Origin: Paenibacillus sp. FSL R5-0341
GTDB taxonomy: Bacteria > Bacillota > Bacilli > Paenibacillales > Paenibacillaceae
NCBI RefSeq assembly: GCF_037975235.1
Contig: NZ_CP150241.1
Span: 3,844,001-3,908,000, forward strand
Direction of reading: 5' to 3'
Length of the DNA: 64,000 bases
Position 1 is the first letter of the stretch, and every line of letters starts with the position of its first letter. A model generated the notes under the pieces. That model did no database searches. It had not been told where the DNA came from and saw only the letters and a program-made list of their open reading frames with translations. Position numbers and translations under genes: made by a program. Below are positions 1-8,152 of the stretch, one piece after another.

Positions 1-463
1 GATTCCACTCCTCATCCAGCAGTTCCTGCTGCTGCTTCCAGCTTTCCCTGTAGGTAGCCGCAAGGTTGGTCACCCCTTTCCAGGGGCACGGATCAATCGA
101 AATCACCGCACAACCGCCGTTCCCGGAGGATTCCATTCGAACAGCTCCATGATCCAGTCCTAGCGTATACAGCGTTTTGATCGCAAGCCGTTCAACACGC
201 TTGAACAAGGTTGAACTCGCTTCACGCTCCAACAGACTTTCCTGTGTCCCTCCCATGCCGCTAGTATCCTTACGCCTGATCCGGATCGCCTGCAGACAGC
301 TTATCTCTACATCGTAGCGTACACGCAAACCTGGTTCACGCTTACGCCGATCCTGTAGTGACAATACTTCTATGCCTGCCTGTTTCAACCGTTCTGTACG
401 TTGAGCAGAGGTCATATCTTCATATCGGCGTAGCGCTTCCTCCGCTTGTTCCATCACATTCAT
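1..463 (-). CDS. Partial protein next to cotE, possibly amidoligase-like (C-terminus cut by window edge)
   Basis: An open frame with no stop runs leftward from ATG at 463 to the window edge, so 154 N-terminal codons are visible. A very strong Shine-Dalgarno (GGGAGGGGGGG) sits just upstream of the ATG. The visible part has a charged helical start followed by a block with RVRYDVEISCLQAIRIRR and later YTLGLDHGAVRM and SIDPCPW. It follows cotE on the same strand. In Paenibacillus I expect a large COOH.NH2-ligase (amidoligase type 2) gene, which is linked to spore or coat maturation, near cotE-mutS. That assignment rests on recollection of the neighbourhood and a general likeness, and the catalytic part lies outside the window. 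The gene itself is well supported; the family is tentative. Confidence 0.55.
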   Translation of the reverse strand, partial: MNVMEQAEEALRRYEDMTSAQRTERLKQAGIEVLSLQDRRKREPGLRVRYDVEISCLQAIRIRRKDTSGMGGTQESLLEREASSTLFKRVERLAIKTLYTLGLDHGAVRMESSGNGGCAVISIDPCPWKGVTNLAATYRESWKQQQELLDEEWN

Positions 464-580
464 GACGCCCCCCCTCCCAGATCATGCAACTAAAATAAAA
501 ATAACCCCGCAATGCGGAGTCTTCCCGTGAAAGGTATTCCTGGCACATTGCGAGGCTCGTTACCACCCAATTTCAATATT

Positions 581-607
581 TAAGAAGAAAGAGGGCTTAC
601 GCCCTCT
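581..607 (-). terminator. Intrinsic terminator after cotE
   Basis: On the minus strand a GC stem AGAGGGC / GCCCTCT with a four-base loop is followed by TTCTTCTT. It lies about 55 bp past the cotE stop, so the gene upstream of the left edge probably has its own promoter or depends on read-through. Confidence 0.75.
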
Positions 608-663
608 TCATCGCGCCTTCTGGCGCATATGATACCTTAGGTTATCAACTATAAGCGTCAAAC

Positions 664-1224
664 TCACAGCTCATCGTCGAGCAGATCAGGATCGAGATCG
701 TCATAATCTCCATCGCCACTGCCAAAGTCATAGTCCTTGTCTTCGTAATCACCGCAACCATCTGTGCAGACCTTCACACAAACTTTAGTCTCGGCAACGA
801 GTTCCACAGCGAATTCCCGTTCTACCCGGATAATTACACTGCTTCCACCTGCTGATACTGTGGCTTCCACACAGCTAGGTTCCTGCGTTGCATCCGCAGA
901 CACCTCTACTGTGGAAGTCCGGTGTTTCGGGTCCAAATAGGACAAAGGCACATGTTCTACATACGACACCGTTTCTTTGGCTACATCCGTCTGCGAATTC
1001 TTGTCATAGGAATACCAAATGTTGATATCGTAAGTACCAATAACTTCAATTCCGTCACCCGCTGATACGGCTTCATATTGGTGGTTGATAATCCAAGCCC
1101 CCAAAATACTTGTCGGACCATTTGGCGGAGTCACGGTATGTGTTACGGTAGAGAACTTACGACCTTTGCCGCAGATCGCCTTCGTGATAATCTCTCTACA
1201 TTGATGTTTATGACTCAATGACAT
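664..1224 (-). CDS. cotE: Outer spore coat morphogenetic protein CotE
   Basis: CotE directs assembly of the outer coat around the forming spore in the mother cell. The 186-aa protein opens with the family block CREIITKAICGKGRKFS, followed by THTVTPPN and ILGAWIINHQYEA, which are highly characteristic of CotE. Length matches the family (about 180 aa). The C-terminal ~35 residues are a very acidic Asp/Glu/Gly/Tyr tail preceded by a Cys-containing segment; an acidic tail is usual in CotE and is thought to bind other coat proteins. I chose the ATG at 1224 because GGAGG lies 8 nt upstream; the earlier in-frame codon at 1245 overlaps that Shine-Dalgarno. It is transcribed alone from a sporulation-type promoter (1258-1285) and ends in a good terminator. 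Confidence 0.95.
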   Translation of the reverse strand: MSLSHKHQCREIITKAICGKGRKFSTVTHTVTPPNGPTSILGAWIINHQYEAVSAGDGIEVIGTYDINIWYSYDKNSQTDVAKETVSYVEHVPLSYLDPKHRTSTVEVSADATQEPSCVEATVSAGGSSVIIRVEREFAVELVAETKVCVKVCTDGCGDYEDKDYDFGSGDGDYDDLDPDLLDDEL

Positions 1225-1257
1225 CTTTAAACCTCCTCCATACAATCATTCACTACA

Positions 1258-1285
1258 AGTGTATGCAGGGCATTCGTCTAGGGTG
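1258..1285 (-). promoter_or_regulatory. Candidate sigma-E/sigma-K promoter of cotE
   Basis: The minus strand carries CATACACT, a match to the sigma-E -10 consensus CATACANT and to the CATA start of the sigma-K -10. A CACC that fits the sigma-K -35 core (AC) lies 16 bp upstream. It is 34 bp before the cotE start. In Bacillus subtilis cotE is known to be transcribed from sigma-E and sigma-K promoters, so motif and context agree. Confidence 0.55.
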
Positions 1286-1299
1286 ACAACTATTTTCTA

Positions 1300-2277
1300 T
1301 TATTCGTTTGTAGATTGGGACCGGTCCGAGATTGGGGACGGTGCTTTGTCCTTCTTCGCGACTTTCAGATACAGCGCGAGTTCGCGGCACAGCTGGAGAA
1401 TTGCGGAGCGAATCTCGAATTCTTCCCTTGTATCCGGCAGCTCCATACGTCTGAATTCTTCTTGCACATCCGCAAGAAGTTTTTCAGTTCGTCCAGTGTA
1501 GGATTCAGTAAGCACATCCTGACTGAGCTGATCGAACAGCTCCGATACCATTTCCGCATGTGGCATCTTCTCATAGATCTGGGACACCAGATGCATCATG
1601 TGCTGGATGGAGTCCAGCTGCGTTTTGCGCATATAGAAGTAGACACTCCATTCCTCATTCGGATGAATCACCTGATTCTCCAGAGATCGCTTGGCTGCTT
1701 CGATGCCGCCCAGAATCGCTTTATCTGCTTCAATCAGTTCTCTCCCTGCCCACGCTTCATTAGGATTACGCAGCGTCGCCGCAAATTCTTTGAAGATCTT
1801 CGAGAAAAGTTCATCGATACGTTTGCGGATGCGCAGCATTTGTGGATCGGCTGCCGGCATATAAGCAAGGTTAACTGCCATTGCTGAACCAAGACCAATC
1901 AGCAGCAAAGCAATTTGCACGAGAATGACATGAATGTCCATCTCCCCGCCCCCAAACACCCGAAACACCACGACTGATCCTGTTACAATGCCTTCCTTGA
2001 AACCTACCCGAACAATCACCGGGAATGCGATCAATATGTATACTGCCAGCACCCAATAATGGAAGCCTAGAAAGTGAAAAAGTACACTTGCAAATAAAAG
2101 CCCAACTACTGAAGCAAAAAAACGCGCCGATATGGTGCGAATACTTCGTTTTCTCGTTACATCCACGCCAAGAATTGCAAGCAATCCCGCTGATGTTGGT
2201 CCCGGCAGGCGGCACCAATCCGCAATCAATACGGCCATTAATGCGGCAATTGCGGTTTTAATTACCCTAAAACCCAT
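1300..2277 (-). CDS. Aromatic acid exporter family membrane protein (DUF939/YqjA-like)
   Basis: A 325-aa protein whose first half (about residues 1-145) is a chain of hydrophobic helices beginning MGFRVIKTAIAALMAVLIAD, and whose second half is a soluble, charged helical domain. This is the layout of the ArAE/DUF939 family, known in Bacillus as YqjA. Members sit in the cytoplasmic membrane and are annotated as aromatic acid exporters by similarity to AaeB; transport by the Bacillus members has not been shown as far as I know. A GAGGAG element lies somewhat far (about 12 nt) before the ATG. It is on the same strand as cotE, but the cotE promoter lies in between, so the two are probably separate units. 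Confidence 0.85.
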   Translation of the reverse strand: MGFRVIKTAIAALMAVLIADWCRLPGPTSAGLLAILGVDVTRKRSIRTISARFFASVVGLLFASVLFHFLGFHYWVLAVYILIAFPVIVRVGFKEGIVTGSVVVFRVFGGGEMDIHVILVQIALLLIGLGSAMAVNLAYMPAADPQMLRIRKRIDELFSKIFKEFAATLRNPNEAWAGRELIEADKAILGGIEAAKRSLENQVIHPNEEWSVYFYMRKTQLDSIQHMMHLVSQIYEKMPHAEMVSELFDQLSQDVLTESYTGRTEKLLADVQEEFRRMELPDTREEFEIRSAILQLCRELALYLKVAKKDKAPSPISDRSQSTNE

Positions 2278-2625
2278 TTAACATTCCATCTCCTCTAAGC
2301 TGCAAAAAAGTTCTTAGCCCGCTCGTCGCCTCATTCATTTATCATAACTAGTATGACTCATCCAACCGTAAACTAGACGACATCAACCGACATGCGCATG
2401 CATGCCGGTCACAGCAACACGCCCCGAATGAGGGACGCTGGCAAGTTAGATCGTTGCGACAGAACCTCAAGGCCCTCTTCTCCAATCATCGCATTCATTC
2501 CGGATCTCCGCGGAATATTCATACTAAATATGGTACTTGATTTTACGGTATCGGGCAACGTGACACCCCTTGTGAAATTGTATACATATTATAAACATTC
2601 ATAATACGAATAAAACACGGCCAAA
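2278..2625. other. Intergenic region, 348 bp, no convincing gene
   Basis: This gap separates the exporter gene start from the end of the ABC permease gene. It should hold the exporter promoter on the minus strand, but I find no pair of good -35/-10 boxes. A 70-codon plus-strand frame (2392-2604) has no Shine-Dalgarno and no recognisable protein. I also see no strong terminator for the ABC operon. Confidence 0.5.
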
Positions 2626-3459
2626 TCACCTGCGCCCAGCCAGTAATTTGCGCTCTGCATACACAACAAGTTGATACATGGCTGTTGCAACTGCAGCAAT
2701 AATTAACAGACTCGATAATACGAGCGTGAAGTTGAATACCTGGAATCCGTAGATAATCAGATAACCAAGACCTTGTTTAGCGACCAGAAACTCACCTACG
2801 ATTACCCCCACCCAGGCCATGCCTACGTTAACTTTCAAGGTCGATACAATCGCCGGAAAAGAAGCAGGCAATACGACTTTCGTAAAAATCTCGGAACGGT
2901 CTCCACCAAACGTACGAATGACTTTAATATAGTTGGGATCAACTTCATTGAAGCTGTTATATACCACCAGTGTCGTGATAATGACCGTGATGGACAACGT
3001 GGTCATGACAATCGCTGTAAAACCCGCGCCGAACATAACGATAAAGATCGGGCCGAGGGCTACCTTTGGCATACTGTTGAACACAACCATATAGGGGTCC
3101 AGCACTTTAGACAAAAAAGGAGACCACCAAATTAAAACCGCAAGCAAGGTTCCCACCAGTGTTCCCAGCAAAAAACCAACTGCCGTTTCCCCTACGGTAA
3201 CTCCTACATGTGCCCACAACTCACCGCTGGCGATGTCTTTACCGATCTGAGCAAAAATTTTACTAGGATAACTGAACAACAGCACATCAATCCATCGGAG
3301 TCTGCCCGCCAGTTCCCACAGCAAAAACATAGATACCAGCATGGATAACTGTACAGCAAGCACTTGATGTCGCCATCTGGCCACCTGCTGAATATGATTC
3401 CGATGCAGCTGCCCCATCCACTCGTCACGCTTTTCCTGCTTCGGATTCGTTTGATTCAC
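2626..3459 (-). CDS. ABC transporter permease, SsuC/YtlD-like
   Basis: A 277-aa inner-membrane permease with about six hydrophobic helices and the BPD_transp_1 EAA-loop region (FNEVDPNYIKVIRTFGG, around residues 165-182) that docks to the ATPase. It belongs to the SsuC/TauC/ThiX-like group used for sulfonates, nitrate, taurine or pyrimidine-type compounds. Its GTG start overlaps the TGA of the ATPase gene (GTGA), and a GGAGGTGAG element precedes it, so translation is probably coupled. It is the last gene of a three-gene binding-protein, ATPase, permease operon. The substrate cannot be told from sequence alone; gene order and likeness match ytlA-ytlC-ytlD of Bacillus subtilis. Confidence 0.9.
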   Translation of the reverse strand: MNQTNPKQEKRDEWMGQLHRNHIQQVARWRHQVLAVQLSMLVSMFLLWELAGRLRWIDVLLFSYPSKIFAQIGKDIASGELWAHVGVTVGETAVGFLLGTLVGTLLAVLIWWSPFLSKVLDPYMVVFNSMPKVALGPIFIVMFGAGFTAIVMTTLSITVIITTLVVYNSFNEVDPNYIKVIRTFGGDRSEIFTKVVLPASFPAIVSTLKVNVGMAWVGVIVGEFLVAKQGLGYLIIYGFQVFNFTLVLSSLLIIAAVATAMYQLVVYAERKLLAGRR

Positions 3460-4250
3460 GCGTCTCTCTCACCTCCCCCGGACTGGTCCAGTTCGCTCCA
3501 TAACGCCTGAAACAGCTCATTGAATCCTTCTTGTTCCCTGGCATGAAATGGCTGAGATTTGCGAATTCCATCGGGAATGATAAATTCACGACGGATGCGA
3601 CCTGGATTGCGATCCAGTACAATGACGCGGTCGCTGACCGCAATGGCTTCAGACAAGTCATGTGTGACAAGTACAGAGGTTTTGCCAAACTCTTTTAACG
3701 TGTCCGAAACTAGATCTTCCAGTTGCAGCTTGGTTTGATAATCGAGTGCCGAGAACGGTTCATCCAACAACAAAATTCCCGGATCGGTTGCCAGCGTACG
3801 CACCAGGGCCACCCGCTGTCTCATCCCCCCTGAAAGCTCTGAGGGGTATTGGTTCTCTGTCCCAGCCAAACCCATACTTATCAGCAGTTCCCGTACACGC
3901 TCACGGCTACGCTCATCCAGTCTGCCTGTCAATTCAAGTCCGATCAATGCATTATCCAGAATGGTCCGCCACGGAAACAGATAGTCCTGTTGAAGCATAT
4001 AACCAATCTGTGCGGAGGGGCCGCCTACGAGCTTGCCTTTAATCTTGACCTCTCCTTGAGTAGGTGTGAGCAGCCCGGCGATGATCGACAACAATGTCGT
4101 TTTACCGCATCCGCTCGGTCCAACCAGACTGACGAACTCCCCTTTCTGGATCTCAAGACTCAAGTCTTCAATCACCAATGAAGCTTCCCTCTCGCTGACA
4201 TAGACTTGAGAGATTCCTTCCAGTCGGATCACACTTTCGGATTCAGGCAT
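3456..4250 (-). CDS. ABC transporter ATP-binding protein, SsuB/YtlC-like
   Basis: Cytoplasmic ATPase that powers the importer. Walker A is GPSGCGKTT (near residue 45), the ABC signature is LSGGMRQRV, Walker B is ILLLDEPFSALD and the switch His is in VTHDLSEA. The 264-aa length suits the SsuB/TauB group. Two starts are possible: an ATG overlapping the upstream stop (TAATG at 4280), or the ATG at 4250, which has AAGGAAG about 9 nt upstream and begins MPESES. I prefer 4250. It is the middle gene of the operon; its stop overlaps the permease start. Confidence 0.92.
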   Translation of the reverse strand: MPESESVIRLEGISQVYVSEREASLVIEDLSLEIQKGEFVSLVGPSGCGKTTLLSIIAGLLTPTQGEVKIKGKLVGGPSAQIGYMLQQDYLFPWRTILDNALIGLELTGRLDERSRERVRELLISMGLAGTENQYPSELSGGMRQRVALVRTLATDPGILLLDEPFSALDYQTKLQLEDLVSDTLKEFGKTSVLVTHDLSEAIAVSDRVIVLDRNPGRIRREFIIPDGIRKSQPFHAREQEGFNELFQALWSELDQSGGGERDA

Positions 4251-4279
4251 TCTGCTCACTTCCTTTCCTGAATACCCCA

Positions 4280-5284
4280 TTACTTCGATATCGTAGCTTC
4301 TTCCGCATAAACATTATCCACAATGGCATCCAACTCCACGCGTTCTTTCAACTCGCCGGCAGCACTCATGACATCAAGCAGATTGTTCCACTCTTCCTCA
4401 TCAATGATCGGGTCCGTTGCATAGCTGCCCTGTTCCTTATAACGGTTCACACTGCTTACCAAAATGGCTGGATCGATGTCTTTGAAAAAAGGAGTAATGA
4501 CTTCTGCAATCTCTTCAGCCGTATGGGAATCTACCCATGCTTGCGCTTTGTGCAGACCATTCGTAAACTTCTGCACGACATCCTTGTTGTCGTTAAGATA
4601 GCTCTGTTTCGTCATGAAGACGGTGTAAGGCAGAAGACCACTTTCTGTTCCAAACGATGCAACAACTTTGCCCCGACCTTCTTGTTCGAAGATGGATGCC
4701 TGGGGTTCAAACAATTGAACATAATCTCCCGTGCCTGAGGCGAAAGCAGACGCAATGTTGGCAAAGTCCACATTCTGAATCAGCTCCAGATCACTTTGCG
4801 GATCAATACCATGTTTGTTCAGTGCAAACTCCCCTGCCATTTGTGGCATGCCGCCTTTACGCTGCCCGAGAAATGTGGAATCCCTCAGTTGCTCCCAATC
4901 GAAGCTACCTTCCGGGTTACGTGCGAACAGGAAAGTACCATCCGTCTGGGTAAGCTGGGCAAAGTTAATGACCGGATCTTCCGCTCCCTGCTGATAGACG
5001 TATATGGACGTCTCTGCACCTACCAGCGCAATGTCCACTGAACCGGCGAGCAATGCCGCCATCGTTTTGTCACCGCCAGCTGTCGTCTGAATCTCCACCT
5101 CAAGTCCCTGCTCCTCAAAAAAACCTTGAGCCACGGCCACATACTCCGGTGCATAAAATACCGAACGAGTCACTTCGCCAATCGTAATCTTGGCTTCATT
5201 GTCTTCCTTATTACAGCTGGTGAGTGCCACAATGATAATCAGCAGAATAACGATGCCCCGGACGAACCATGGCGTGTATTTCAT
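4280..5284 (-). CDS. ABC transporter substrate-binding lipoprotein, NMT1/SsuA-like (YtlA-like)
   Basis: A 334-aa extracellular solute-binding lipoprotein. The N-terminus is a signal peptide with a hydrophobic core and a lipobox IVALTSC (Cys24), so the protein should be anchored to the outer face of the membrane. The mature part starts with ITIGEV and contains VFYAPEYVAVAQGFFEEQGL, the typical opening of NMT1/SsuA-type domains that bind sulfonates, nitrate or thiamine precursors. I chose the ATG at 5284 because AAGGAGGG lies 7 nt upstream; a GTG 18 nt earlier overlaps it. It is the first gene of the operon, with ATPase and permease following almost without gaps. The ligand is unknown. Confidence 0.9.
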   Translation of the reverse strand: MKYTPWFVRGIVILLIIIVALTSCNKEDNEAKITIGEVTRSVFYAPEYVAVAQGFFEEQGLEVEIQTTAGGDKTMAALLAGSVDIALVGAETSIYVYQQGAEDPVINFAQLTQTDGTFLFARNPEGSFDWEQLRDSTFLGQRKGGMPQMAGEFALNKHGIDPQSDLELIQNVDFANIASAFASGTGDYVQLFEPQASIFEQEGRGKVVASFGTESGLLPYTVFMTKQSYLNDNKDVVQKFTNGLHKAQAWVDSHTAEEIAEVITPFFKDIDPAILVSSVNRYKEQGSYATDPIIDEEEWNNLLDVMSAAGELKERVELDAIVDNVYAEEATISK

Positions 5285-5369
5285 GTTGTTTCCCTCCTTC
5301 ACTGGTTTCAGCAGTTTCTCTCTATTATGGATATGCTGATGCCCAACAAAAGGTTAAGAACTTGAATGC

Positions 5370-5400
5370 AAAAAAGAGCCGGGCAATGATGCCCGACTCT
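5370..5400 (-). terminator. Intrinsic terminator after the M32 carboxypeptidase gene
   Basis: On the minus strand a stem AGAGTCGGGCA / TGCCCGGCTCT with a short loop runs into TTTTTT. It lies about 45 bp beyond the stop at 5444. Confidence 0.85.
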
Positions 5401-5443
5401 TCAGCTCTTCGAAATGCTACTGTAATACGCTGTTTAAGCGCTA

Positions 5444-6958
5444 TTACAGCTTGTAAATCTCCGCATATTTAGCTTCCAGATAATCGGCTAGATAATCCGG
5501 ATTCAATTCTTCACCCGTTACGGCAACAATCAATTCCGAAGGTGTGCGACTTTTGCCATATCGATAGATTTTGTCTGTAAGCCATTCCTTAATCGGAATC
5601 AGATTACCTTCGGTAATATGGGTATCAAACCCCGGCATTTCCTTGCGCAATGTATGTAGAATTTGAGCTGCATACATATTACCCAGAGAATACGATGCAA
5701 AGTAACCGAAGTCGCCACCGGACCAGTGAACATCCTGAAGAACGCCGTCTCCATCATTCGTTGGCATAATACCGAGGTATTCCTTGTATTTTGCATTCCA
5801 GGTTTCCGGCAGGTCCTTCACTTCTAAGCCATCGTTGAACAACATTTTCTCGATCTCATAACGGATAATAATGTGCAGGTTATAGGTCAATTCATCGGCT
5901 TCAATCCGAATGAGTGAACTCTCCACCCGGTTGATTGCACGATAGAAATCTTCCAGTGCAACCTCGCTCAGTTGCGGGAAATGCTGCTGCAAATCTTTGT
6001 AATAGCGTGTCCAGAACGGCAGACTGCGACCAATCATGTTTTCCCAAAGACGGGACTGGGATTCATGAATACCCATGGACGTTCCTTCTGCAAGAAGGGT
6101 ACCCGCCAGACTGTCATCAATATTTTGCTCATACAGGGCATGTCCGCCCTCATGCAGTGAACTGAAGACTGCGCTCGCTACATCATCCTGCAAATAATGT
6201 GTGGTGATCCGCACATCACCCGGGTTAAGACCTGTTGCAAAAGGATGAACACTCTCGTCCAATCGTCCAGCTTCAAAGTCATAGCCCATCTGTTCCAGGA
6301 TGAACAGACTGAACTTTTCCTGCTGTTCAGTGTCAAACAACTGATTCAGGAACTCTGTATTTGGCTTGTTTTCTGAAGCATTAATCTTCTCTTGTAGAGG
6401 CACCAGACGTGCTTTGAGGCGGGCAAATACAGCATCCACTTTCTCAACGGTCAGATCCGGCTCATACATATCAAGCAACGTATCATAACGTGTATCCTTC
6501 ACACCCCAATAATCAATAAACTCCTGTTTGAGCTTAACGATATCTGTCAGATATGGTGAGAACCCTGCGAAATCGCTGTTATGCTTGGCATCTTCCCATG
6601 CGGTTTCGGACTTGGCCGTGAGCACGGTATACGCTTGTACTTTCTCAGGCGGTACAGACTGACTGCGATCATATTCTTTCTTGCAATCCTCAACCAAACG
6701 ACGATCTATATCTTCGAGTTGTTCCAATACTGCTGGAGTAGTTAATGCATCCAGGTAGGTCTTCATGTCAGCAGAAGTTTGCAGCTTGAATGCTTCGGTG
6801 GACAACATACCCAGCGTCTCCGAACGAGTCGGAACGCCTTTTTTCGGCGCACCTGTGCGCAGATCCCAGTGAAGCAAACCAATGGCTTCATGATAGCTCT
6901 TAATTTTACGAGCCAAATTACGGAAGGATTCCAAATGTTCTAGTGTTTGTTTATCCAT
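5444..6958 (-). CDS. M32 family metallocarboxypeptidase (Taq/YpwA type)
   Basis: A 504-aa cytosolic zinc carboxypeptidase that trims C-terminal residues from peptides. The zinc motif HEGGH is at about residue 267, inside SSLHEGGHALYEQN, followed by the family block GIHESQSRLWENMIGRS and later FGYFASYSLGNMYAAQ. The length is exactly that of the M32 family (about 500 aa, all-helical). GAGGTG stands about 11 nt before the ATG. The gene is transcribed alone and ends at a good terminator. It is very secure as a family call; the physiological peptide substrates are not known. Confidence 0.95.
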   Translation of the reverse strand: MDKQTLEHLESFRNLARKIKSYHEAIGLLHWDLRTGAPKKGVPTRSETLGMLSTEAFKLQTSADMKTYLDALTTPAVLEQLEDIDRRLVEDCKKEYDRSQSVPPEKVQAYTVLTAKSETAWEDAKHNSDFAGFSPYLTDIVKLKQEFIDYWGVKDTRYDTLLDMYEPDLTVEKVDAVFARLKARLVPLQEKINASENKPNTEFLNQLFDTEQQEKFSLFILEQMGYDFEAGRLDESVHPFATGLNPGDVRITTHYLQDDVASAVFSSLHEGGHALYEQNIDDSLAGTLLAEGTSMGIHESQSRLWENMIGRSLPFWTRYYKDLQQHFPQLSEVALEDFYRAINRVESSLIRIEADELTYNLHIIIRYEIEKMLFNDGLEVKDLPETWNAKYKEYLGIMPTNDGDGVLQDVHWSGGDFGYFASYSLGNMYAAQILHTLRKEMPGFDTHITEGNLIPIKEWLTDKIYRYGKSRTPSELIVAVTGEELNPDYLADYLEAKYAEIYKL

Positions 6959-7404
6959 TGTTATCGTTCACCTCTTCAAAAAAAATGTTATACCCTATTG
7001 ATGATACTTTTCCCATTGCGTATAATCAACTTTTAACAGAGGCAAATTGCATTATCCTCCTGAAGATACGTGGTCAAAAAGTCTGGTTTTCATTACCGAG
7101 AAGATGAAATGCAGATAGAAATGGTGTATCGGAGCGTAGGAAAACTACGTGTGCAACTACATGTTTCCGAAGGAAACAATCTTCGTAAGCGTCTGCTTAT
7201 TTCGGCTGAATTTCAACTTCGATGCTGATGATGCTCTTAGGCATCATTCGTAATCAAAAACGGACTTTTTGAACAACCTCTAAAAAGGTTGGAGTAATGT
7301 GATCTGCTGACCGTGATATACTAATAACGCAAAGGCGCGTAGGACAAGCTGCATCAAATGCAAGTGGCCGTGCTCGTCGTATTGGATAACAGGAGGCAAT
7401 GGAC
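6959..7404. other. Intergenic region with MITE-like repeat and carbonic anhydrase promoter region
   Basis: The gap between the divergent carboxypeptidase and carbonic anhydrase genes is 446 bp and contains no gene. Its centre (about 7071-7279) is a repeat-like element with terminal inverted repeats, described separately. The right part holds a possible extended -10 box TGATATACT (7314-7322) for the carbonic anhydrase gene, without a clear -35. Confidence 0.6.
7071..7279. repeat. MITE-like element, about 210 bp, with ~25-bp terminal inverted repeats
   Basis: The left end reads TGGTCAAAAAGTCTGGTTTT (7071-7090) and the right end, read on the other strand, is TTGTTCAAAAAGTCCGTTTT (7279-7260); the similarity continues as CATTAC / GATTAC. 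Between them are several hairpins: CGTAG-GAAAA-CTACG (7135-7149), GTTTCC-GAA-GGAAAC (near 7163-7177) and GATGATGC-TCTTAG-GCATCATT (near 7227-7248). There is no coding frame. Such short, non-coding elements with inverted termini are usually non-autonomous transposable elements, and I have the impression of similar interspersed copies in Paenibacillus genomes, but I cannot search for them here. Confidence 0.6.
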
Positions 7405-7980
7405 ATGAACAACATTCAAGAGATTTTGGCTTACAACAAATCATTTGTCGAGACTAAAGAATACGAAAAGTATACGGCTGGAAAGTTTCCAACCAAAAAG
7501 ATGGTTATCATCACTTGTATGGATACACGTCTGGTGGAAATGCTGCCCAAGGCCATGAATCTGAAGAACGGTGATGTGAAAATCATCAAAAACGCTGGCG
7601 CGATTATCTCTCAGCCTTTCGGCAGTGTAATGCGTAGTGTGCTTGTCGCCATCTATGAACTGGGTGCAGATGAAGTTCTGGTTGTTGGACATACGGAATG
7701 TGGTATGGCTTCCCTTCACGCAGAGACCATGATTGGACATATGGTTGAGCGTGGTGTATCGGAAGAAGTCATGACAACCCTGGAGAATTCTGGCATCCGT
7801 CTACAAAAGTGGTTGCGCGGGTTTGACAGCGTCGAAGAAGGGGTAAAACATACTGTGGAAGTGATCAAGAAGCATCCTCTACTTCCACCCAATGTACCCG
7901 TCCACGGCATGGTTATCGATTCTGCTACAGGTGAGCTTGATCTTGTCGCTGAGGGGTATGGACAACAGGCATCTCTCTAA
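7405..7980 (+). CDS. Beta-class carbonic anhydrase
   Basis: A 191-aa cytosolic zinc enzyme interconverting CO2 and bicarbonate. The beta-class metal and catalytic residues are visible: Cys38 and the Asp40-Arg42 dyad in ITCMDTR, then His96 and Cys99 in VVGHTECGM. KNAGA (about residues 62-66) is the other conserved block. The length fits the short bacterial branch (YvdA/YtiB-like). Two ATGs lie close together; the second at 7405 is 8 nt from GGAGG, while the first at 7399 is only 2-3 nt away, so I use 7405. The gene stands alone and ends at a strong terminator. Confidence 0.95.
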   Translation: MNNIQEILAYNKSFVETKEYEKYTAGKFPTKKMVIITCMDTRLVEMLPKAMNLKNGDVKIIKNAGAIISQPFGSVMRSVLVAIYELGADEVLVVGHTECGMASLHAETMIGHMVERGVSEEVMTTLENSGIRLQKWLRGFDSVEEGVKHTVEVIKKHPLLPPNVPVHGMVIDSATGELDLVAEGYGQQASL

Positions 7981-7990
7981 ATGGTTTGGA

Positions 7991-8019
7991 GTGCGGACCT
8001 TATGGTTCGCACTTTTTTT
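7991..8019 (+). terminator. Intrinsic terminator after carbonic anhydrase gene
   Basis: Stem GTGCGGACC / GGTTCGCAC with a TTAT loop followed by seven T residues, only about 10 bp after the stop codon. Confidence 0.9.
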
Positions 8020-8048
8020 GTCTAAATTGAGGCAGTTGTTCTGTCAGG

Positions 8049-8078
8049 TTGTCAAACCATACAGTTTCAGTGTACACT
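8049..8078 (+). promoter_or_regulatory. Promoter of padR gene with overlapping palindrome
   Basis: TTGTCA (8049-8054) and TACACT (8073-8078) are 18 bp apart, a fair vegetative promoter. The -10 lies inside the perfect palindrome AGTGTACACT (8069-8078). PadR proteins commonly bind short palindromes at their own promoter, so this may be an autoregulatory operator. Confidence 0.45.
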
Positions 8079-8152
8079 TTTATGAAAGCGGTCAAAGAAA
8101 GCAAATTTGTTTATTTTCTCTGACCCAGCCCTAATATTAAGGAGACATGTGC

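Noticed and set aside
2392..2604. 70-codon plus-strand ORF in an intergenic gap
   Set aside because: No ribosome binding site, no recognisable domain, and no neighbour support.
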